Assembly: GCF_954871325.1 (NCBI RefSeq)
Contig: NC_088775.1
Coordinates: 21,243,561 to 21,307,560, forward strand
Source of the DNA: Gordionus sp. m RMFG-2023
Lineage: Eukaryota > Nematomorpha > Gordioida > Chordodea > Parachordodidae
Direction of reading: 5' to 3'
Length of the DNA: 64,000 nt
Shown here piece by piece: positions 56,900 through 64,000 of the stretch. The notes beneath the pieces are model-generated. The model was not told the origin of the DNA. It saw only the letters and a list, made by a program, of their open reading frames with translations, and did no database searches. The position numbers and the translations under genes are program-made. The stretch's first letter is position 1, and each line of letters begins with the position of its first letter.

Positions 56900-57075
56900 G
56901 TTAAAGGATCTAGATACAAGTATCTAGATCCTGTATCTAGATACAAGTATCTAGATCCTGTATCTAGATATAAAAATGTGGTATCAGTATCTAGATAGAT
57001 TTTTTATTAAAATATCTGTATCTAGATATTATTTTAGACGATGTATCTGTATCTAGATCCATTTAAAAAGTATCT
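56900..57075. repeat. Palindromic GTATCTAGATAC repeat cluster
   Basis: GGATCTAGATACAAGTATCT is followed by at least eight more ATCTAGAT steps, each a perfect 8-bp palindrome, with CAAG, CCTG or AT-rich spacers. Dense at 56,905-56,970 and looser to 57,070. Probably a hAT-type terminus, here without a partner end. Confidence 0.75.
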
Positions 57076-57339
57076 TTTAACAATTTTGCTAATTAATGAC
57101 CAAATATCATCAAACAATATTTTAATTTAATAATATTTCTAGTATATAACAATCCCTTTGCGCTTTCAACAATAAGATAGCTAAATAATAGTTTAAACTT
57201 TTAAATTTTTCATCCAAAATATTTCTTAATTTATTATATTATTGATAATGGCTTAATTGACCCATAGTCGACCTATTGAATTTTAGAGTCGAATTTGCAT
57301 CACTGTATAGTCGGGGTAAAAATTAAACTTAAGCATGGT

Positions 57340-58215
57340 AAATTGAGATTTCAGTGAAGATGAACCATAGAAAAGTGATATAATCCTTTTTTTCTGACGC
57401 AAATGAGTAAAAATATATATTATAAACATATCAATAGTATTTCAGTGAAGATGTACCATAGAAAAGTGACAATTGTCATAATACTTATTTTAAACTTTTT
57501 TGAAGCAAATGGCTAAAAAAAATTAATTGTAAACATGTTAAATTGAGATTATAGGGAAGATGAACCAGAAATGGCAATTGTCATAATCCTTATTTTTTTA
57601 ACTTTTTAAAATTTTATTGAAGCAAATGTGTAAAAATAAAAATTGTAAACATGTTAAATTGAAATTTAAATGAGGATGTCCATAAAAAGTGACAATTGTC
57701 ATAATCGTTATTTTTAAACTTTTTTGAATTTTTTTGAAGCAAATGGTTAAAAATAGAAATATTCTAAATTAAAATTAAATGAGGATGTATATTAGAAAAT
57801 CGTTATCTTTAAACTTTCCTGAAGCAAATGGTAATAATATAAATTGTAAACAAGTTAAATTAAAATATAAATGAAGATTTACCTAAAAAAGTGACAATTG
57901 TCATATCGTTTTTAAAATTTTTGAAGTAAATGGGCAAAAATAAACTGTAAACATGTTAAATTTAAATTAGCATATACTATGGAAAAGTGACAAATGTCAT
58001 AATCGTTATTTTTAAACTTTTTGAATTTTTTTAACAAATTAAAAAATAAATTGTAGACATGTCAAATTAAGAATTTAGGGAAGATAAACCATAAAAGTGA
58101 CAATTGTCATATTCATTATTTTTCAATTATTTTGAAGATTTTGAAGCAAATGAGTAAAAATATGAATTATAATAATGTCAAATTAAAATTTCAGTGAAGA
58201 TGAACCAGATTGACA
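57340..58215 (+). repeat. Satellite array, second locus
   Basis: Eight or so units of the satellite seen in element F (AAGTGACAATTGTCATAATC, TTTTTGAAGCAAATG, AACATGTTAAATTGA), more diverged and with shorter units. No inverted partner nearby. Confidence 0.85.
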
Positions 58216-59555
58216 ATTATTCGCTATTTTTTAATTTTTTATACCACACAGTTGTTATATAAATATTATTAAAAACTACCACTCTAGACCACAATATATC
58301 ATTATCAATACTATTTTGGAAAATATAAAAGAAAAATTTGCAATTTTTAGCTATCTATGACCAATCTCATTTTGTTTTGGGTATTGAGTTTATACAATTT
58401 AAAACATCATTGAAAATTATCAAATTCGATTATTTGTCACAAAAAATCAGTATTATATGTTATAAATAAAGTATGATCTTTACATAATGATATTAATACA
58501 CGGTATATAATACTTGTTAAAAAACATAGTAGAAACCTGCGCTATTTTGAACTTTTTGATTTAAAGTATCAAAAATTGTGAAAAAATTACTGTTCACAAA
58601 AATAATAATATGAGTGGGTCCCCCCATCATTAAGCTACATCCCCCATCATTAAGCTATAATTTCATTATGCTAATAATTGTTGGGCATAATTTTTCGTTT
58701 TCTTACGTAATTACCCCATATGCTCCAAGCTCAACAAATTGTAAATATTTTTAAAAATATCCAATAATTGAAATTTGGTAGTTATATTTCTTATAACAAA
58801 ATCTTGAACTACTATAAAAACCATGTCAAATTACTTTCATGTTTTTTTATTACCAAGTATACCTTACAAAATACGAATCGATATTTACATTATTCGGATT
58901 TGATTGGATCAAATATTTGAATTATTCCAATTAAAAAAATAAAAGGTTACAAAAAGAACATGTTAAATACTTTACTCTGAAGAATTACTACATATTCGAC
59001 GTAGCGCATTTGACAATATGCAAATAATAATTTATTTTCTTGTTATTTATTTTTTAGTAAAAATTTTTTTAATCGTCATTAGAACTAGGACACTATAACC
59101 GTAAAAATTAAGAATGATAGGTCAAAACAACCCTAATATGGACATATCAAAGATAACCAATTGGAAGAGAGAGAAAATTTATTCCAATCTATTTATACTA
59201 ATTGCAAGTTTTGACCATCAAAATTGACACCATTCTGCCGACCTAACAAAAAAGGTAAATCTGTCGTATACATCAAGCATCACTGCCATGAATGCAAAAT
59301 TGATAAAAATTTGTTTTATAATATTAAATAAAATATATAGTAATTTTTAAGATAAATTAGATTAGTATTAAAGTAGCTGGTTCATAAAATTTGTAGTGCA
59401 GGTTTAAAAATAATTTTGACTATTATATTAGTTTACTTTCCAAAGAGCTATCCTAGACTCTTTTGACTTCTTATTTTCTTCTCGCTTTGTATGATATTTC
59501 ATTCTATTTTATTAATATAGTTTTATATGTTTTATGCTATTCCTTTAAGAAAAAT
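58215..59555. other. No recognised gene
   Basis: AT-rich. One short duplication (CCCCCATCATTAAGCTA twice, 58,621-58,662). Confidence 0.5.
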
Positions 59556-60226
59556 TTTTAAATTTATAATGGGTTGGGCTGGGCTTGGAAAATATTTTTA
59601 CAATATTTTTTTTAAAAAAATTTCAAAATTATTATCGGTTGGCCAGGTTTAAGAAAAAATTTTTTAAATTATAATGGGTCGGGCTGGGCTTGGAAAATAT
59701 TTATAAATTATATTGGGCTACGCTTGGGAAAAATTTTTCAAATTATTACCAGCTTGGACGCTTGAGAATTTTTTTTATTATTAACTATGGATCAGACATT
59801 GATCTAAAACAAATAAACCAAAGCCCATAAAATCTGATTTTGATTCTATTTTTAAATTCATTATGATTTTTTAAAATATTTTATTCCAGTTCTCAACTAC
59901 CAAAATTATTATGATCTTTGGTTGGGGTTGGGGAAATTTTTTCAAAATTAGTATGGCCATGGACCTTGCTTGGGAATTTTTCCAATATTAAATAATAGGC
60001 ATAGATGATCAGTAATATTTTAACAAATAATAATATGGGTATCAAGTAAAAGCTTTAAATATATTTTGTCTCAAGTCATAGCATTTAAACTTAGTTTTAA
60101 TGGATTGGACTTGATCTGAAGGTGGGAGGGGGTTATAAAGAATAAAAATTGGATATTATTTTGAAATAACAGGTAACAAATCATAAGAGTAAGAAGAAAA
60201 TTCTTATTCCCCGTCATTTTTGACGG
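59555..60226 (+). mobile_element. Dispersed family E, third copy
   Basis: Colinear with 51,960-52,570 (GGGTTGGGCTGGGCTTGG, GCTTGGACGCTTGAGAATTT, CCAGTTCTCAACTACCAAAA) and ending in the same hairpin CCGTCATTTTTGACGG (60,211-60,226). Roughly 85 percent alike by eye. Confidence 0.75.
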
Positions 60227-60954
60227 AATCAGCAATGCTGACTAACGGGAGCTCTGGTACTCTTAGTTATATATTTTTCATTTTGCCCTTCAAGAAAACG
60301 GGTTCATACTTTTCTCCCTAATTCGATGATAGATAAATCAGTATTTTTACAAAATATATTAATAAAGTATATATAGAGTTATGTGATGATTTAATGAAAC
60401 ATATTGACGATAAAATTAAAAATCATCCATATAAAATTATAATCTTTGCAAAAATAATTAAAATATAGACAAAGTATTATTGAAATCTCTTTTATTATAC
60501 CTTTTGTTATTTTAATTATTTTTGCAAAGATTATAATTTTATACGGATGGGTTTTAATTTAATTGTCAATATGTTTCATTAAATCATCACAACACTGTAG
60601 TATCATATACACAAACTAATTACCTCTCAACCCCGTCATCCGTCATTCTTGACGGGTTATTAATTAACTAGTAAAATAATAATATAACTACAATATTATA
60701 AATAAAATACTACCAAATATGTTTAAATTTTTTTTTAACATATTATTGTTAAAATTGTTTATTTTTTTTATTATTATTTAAAACGTGTGTTTATTTTTTT
60801 GTTTATATCGTGAAAAAGAAATAGAATTATTATTATATAACATATATTAAAAAAACCTGCGATATTTTTTGTTAATTTTATTATTATGTATTTTTTAGTT
60901 TTGAATAATTTTGAAATTTTTTTCAGTTTCTAATAAAAAAATATTATAAAATTA
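60227..60954. other. No gene; second Helitron-like 3' end
   Basis: 60,640-60,655 is the hairpin CCGTCATTCTTGACGG; 12 bases on comes CTAG (60,668-60,671) followed by T. Inverted AT-rich steps (ATAAAATTATAATCTTTGCA and its inverse) lie at about 60,430 and 60,525. The rest is AT-rich. Confidence 0.5.
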
Positions 60955-61050
60955 TTTTCTAAGCCCAGCCCGACCTATTATAATTAAAAAAAATTTCTCA
61001 AACCTGGCCAACCGATAATAATTTTGAAATTGTTTTCCCAAGCCTGGAGC
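60955..61050 (-). mobile_element. Family E fragment, inverted
   Basis: Minus strand reads CCAGGCTTGGGAAAACAATT, then TATTATCGGTTGGCCAGGTT and GGTCGGGCTGGGCTTAG, matching the 5' part of family E. Confidence 0.65.
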
Positions 61051-61191
61051 TTCCAAAAAAAAGATAAATATTGATATATTTTAATTACTTTATCATAATA
61101 TAGTTTCATATATAAGAAGAATTGTATTATAAAATTTAATAACTGGAAATAAGTTTGTCTATCGAAATTTAAGTCAGTAATTCGAATTAGA

Positions 61192-63284
61192 GGTGAGCGC
61201 GGGCCTAATTTTTCATTCACGGCCCGCCCACTCAGTGTGGTAATAAAAAAATATCACGCCCATTCACGCTTAACACTAAAAAATTTTAGAGACCCGCCCG
61301 CTCACGATAAGCAATATTTTGATTCACGCCCGTCACGCCCGAAAATTCACGGTGTTTTTAAATTTTTCAAAACTATTGCTATAATTTTACACTTTTTTGA
61401 ATTCCTTTTATTTATTTCTCTAATTTCATAATCCATATTAATAACAAAAAATATATAAATCGAAATTTATTTGGAAAAAGAAGAATGTCCATCTTTTTTT
61501 ATTTCAATTGTGTACGCCATTCCTCTAGTAAGAGATTGGCTACAGAAAATAACCTTTCACTAGAAGCCGAACTTGCAGCTGTCAAAATTTTACTCGATAA
61601 TTTTCTCAAAAAAGGAAATGAATATTCCTGTTTCCAAAACTTCAAAATATTGTCTTGTTATTTATCTTATATGAATCTTTTAAGTTCATCCTCACAGCTT
61701 TCATCGGTGATGTCGATGCTTCATCAGAATTATCTAGAAATATACGGTCTTTTATGCGTGTAGGATGAATTAGGAAAGTGATAGTTGGTATTGATCATTA
61801 AGAATTTATGGTTTTTTATGAGTTTAGGATAAGTTAGGAAAGTTATAAATGGTAGTTGGCATCGACCTATGCATATCATCTAATTTTATATTATTTAGAA
61901 TTTTTAAGATTGTTTTATATATATCATTTTCTTTTATTAAAAACTTAAGTATTTTGAAATTCGGATCTAGAATTAAGCCTACTAGAGTGGCTGCATAATA
62001 ATCTTTTAAAAGAAATCTTGTTCTTTATTTTAAGGTTTTGATTATTATTGTATCACGTTCAGAAGGTTAACAAAATTTTATTAATTTTAATAGACAAAAT
62101 TTTTGTGGGACGATAATCTGCTCTCAGAGCATTTTTTAAATACTGATAAAAATTTATCTAACTCGCGTATGATGCTGATATCAATTGTGGCTAATCTATT
62201 TAATTCTTGCTTGAGAAACAAGTACACCTGTATTTCAGAATATGATTTTAAGAAACTCTGTATCATGATATATAGAAAGTTCCATCTCGTTATTCTCGCC
62301 ATTACATATTGTTTAAGGGTGTGGCTTAGTTTGCTATTAGCTGTGTTTGAAATATTGTACTATTTTTTTTACACCATTTATATTTAAGGCTATTTCAGTT
62401 AAACAATTGTCAAAAATATAATGCATAATATTATTTAGTATATGGCATATACATGCTAGCCTTTCGTCATCTTTGAATGTATTTATAAGATTTGCTCCGT
62501 TATCACTCACAACTATACATTTATTTAAGTAATTTTCTACTTCTGTATATTCTCCTAAAATTGAATTGACTACACTTTTAATTTTGACGTTTTTTTCATC
62601 CATTTCCCTTGTGGCCAAAACAAATGTTTTTAATTAAAATCCTTAATGATAATATGTCCTATAATGGTTAAAAAACTTAGATTTTTATATTCACCCGTCC
62701 AAATATCAGTGATTATGGACAATGATCATGCTTTTAATCTTAAATTTTATTTCATGGTATATTTTTGGACCTATAGTATTCATGAGAGTTTTCCGGTTCA
62801 GAACTTTTATATTTTGTTATCCATATGTAACAACAACATTTATCTCTTGGCCTAGCTTGAAAATCCTTCACTTTCTGTTGCATCTATAGATTGAAGATAT
62901 TTACAAATAAAATATAACTGACTTTTCTGTAAAAAGTTTAAGCAAAATTAGCATAAAGTCTCGCGATAAAAAACGCCTAAACATAAAAAGAAAATAGAAC
63001 TAACAAAATGATACCGGTTGTTGTTTATAAAATGCGGAAGATTTTTAGTTTGCATAAATTATTCTTTTTTAAAAAAGAACTAAATTAAATAAGAAAATAT
63101 ATAATATTATTATAAAATTGAAAATTTATATTTATAAAAAACAATTTTAAAAATTAAAATTTCCGTGATTCACGGGAAATTTTTGTTCACGCCCGATCAC
63201 GCCCGCGGAAAATTTTGGAAAGGCCCCTCACGCCTTGGAATTTAAAATTTATTCACACTCACTCACGGCCCGCGCCCACCTATA
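61192..63284 (-). mobile_element. hAT transposon relic with CACGCCC-rich ends
   Basis: Terminal inverted repeats: AGGTGAGCGCGGGCC at left and the inverse of GGCCCGCGCCCACCT at right, each followed inward by several TCACGCCC / GTTCACGCCCG steps. Length 2.1 kb. The interior encodes a decayed transposase. Flanking octamers (CGAATTAG, ATAATTCC) share only AATT, so the target duplication is lost or the ends are off by some bases. Confidence 0.85.
61500..62640 (-). pseudogene. hAT transposase, decayed (CACGCCC type)
   Basis: Minus strand, from 62,618: IKSVVNSILGEYTEVENYLN, then CIVVSDNGANLINTF with the catalytic-type D in SDNG, ERLACICHILNNIMHYIFD (Cys/His block), 62,302: MARITRWNFLYIMIQSFL (TRWN block), and at 61,620-61,500 FPFLRKLSSKILTAASSASS followed by ERLFSVANLLLEE (dimerisation region). 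Order and content match Hermes/hobo-like hAT transposases. The 5' part above 62,640 is AT-rich and damaged, and the blocks lie in different frames. Confidence 0.85.
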
Positions 63285-64000
63285 ATTCCAAATCAGTTTT
63301 GAAAAGATTTCCTATATTTGATTACATGAAAATTAAGAATTTAATATTAATCTTTTGAATTCCTTATCTTTATAATAATTTGTCTTAGTTTGTAAAACTT
63401 CTAGAGATATATTTGATAATATTGTTTGTTATTTGATTGAGGGAGATTTTGGATTGTAAACTTTAATTTGTATCTCAGAAATTATTAACGTAATTTTAAA
63501 TGCGCTAGAACGAAACACCTGATAATAGGATCTAAATAAAAAATAAATATATTTTAATAAATAAATTTATTTTGTAAAAAGAGTCTTGAGGAGGCCCGGG
63601 ATTGTCCATAAAAAATTTATGTGCTATAAAAAAAATAAATTAGCAAATTATCTAAGGTAGAAATTTATAAAAATAAAATTTAAGAAATATGAAAAACACC
63701 CGGGGCACCTGATTCCCAGAAAAAACCCCCGGAAAAATACCCCGCAGGAAATAAAACCCCCAGTGAAAAACCAATAGAAAAAATCTCGATTTGCTATAGT
63801 AATAAATACATTATCCATCCTTAATTACAATATTAAGTTGACTAAATTTGACAAAATTTTGCAATAAAGTATGTTTATTTTATTGGTAAATCATTATTAT
63901 GTATATACTGTTGTAAATGTTAGATTTAATTTGCATAAAGATTTCTTTTGGATTTTGTTGTACTTTATATATAATTTGCATAAAGAATTCTTGTGGATTT
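63285..64000. other. No recognised gene
   Basis: AT-rich with a C/G-rich patch at 63,585-63,775 (GAGGCCCGGG, ACACCCGGGGCACC, AAAACCCCC steps), which may be another transposon end. Two similar steps TTTGCATAAAGA.TTCTT.TGGATTT occur at about 63,931 and 63,976, the second running to the window edge. Confidence 0.5.

Noticed and set aside
62103-62387. Plus-strand 94-residue frame
   Set aside because: Antisense to hAT transposase blocks TRWN and SDNG on the minus strand.

Overview
The window is strongly AT-rich eukaryotic DNA (about three quarters A+T by eye). I recognise no complete host gene in 64 kb; almost everything I can identify is a mobile element or its remains. The repertoire (hAT, piggyBac, an RTE-like LINE, Ty3/gypsy LTR elements, Helitron-like ends, MITEs, and a degraded TTAGGG tract inside a MITE) points to an invertebrate animal genome. 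A cnidarian-like or parasitic lineage is possible, but the sequence does not settle the species. Protein-level names rest on motifs read by eye; no database search was run.

Layout. 0.6-2.4 kb: hAT transposase relic (hAT-1, minus). 3.6-4.2 and 6.7-8.25 kb: decayed LINEs (minus). 8,248-17,448: Ty3/gypsy LTR element A (minus), about 0.9-kb LTRs each holding an eight-unit minisatellite, 5-bp target duplication ATTTC. Its 5' leader contains a strange inverted duplication of its own LTR/host junction. 17.45-18.2 kb: second, internally deleted hAT-1 copy. 18.2-18.86 kb: piggyBac transposase C-terminus. 19.3-21.45 kb: two facing copies of a gag-like retroelement fragment. 23-27.4 kb: clusters of GCGAAT/ATTCGC motifs. 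28,075-29,057: hAT derivative with perfect 8-bp target duplication, sitting inside a tRNA-like sequence. 30.5-31.5 kb: GTTAC-type hAT relic. 33.6-34.2 kb: fragment of a retroelement C-terminal domain.

35.5-50.35 kb is one large inverted-repeat structure (F): GCGAA-rich ends, about 0.5-kb unique arms, then satellite arrays in opposite orientation. Its left arm carries a 243-bp MITE with TTAGGG-like repeats; the right arm keeps the matching empty site. Ty3/gypsy element B (36,696-46,711, plus) sits in the satellite of the left arm. Inside B lie a young non-autonomous LTR element C (39,995-42,673) and a palindromic MITE (45,091-45,565). 51-53 kb and 59.5-61 kb: a dispersed GGGCTGGGC-rich family with Helitron-like 3' ends, plus gypsy scraps. 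53.9-56.9 kb: GTTAC-type hAT relic. 57.3-58.2 kb: another satellite array. 61.2-63.3 kb: a fifth hAT with GC-rich CACGCCC ends.

The most unusual items are (1) elements A and B, which share a short first open frame with a membrane-spanning segment followed by zinc knuckles and no visible room for a capsid domain, (2) an extra 3' open frame in A with its own zinc knuckle and acidic tail, ending at the polypurine tract, (3) the inverted-arm satellite element F, and (4) the TTAGGG-bearing MITE with its empty site preserved in the same window.
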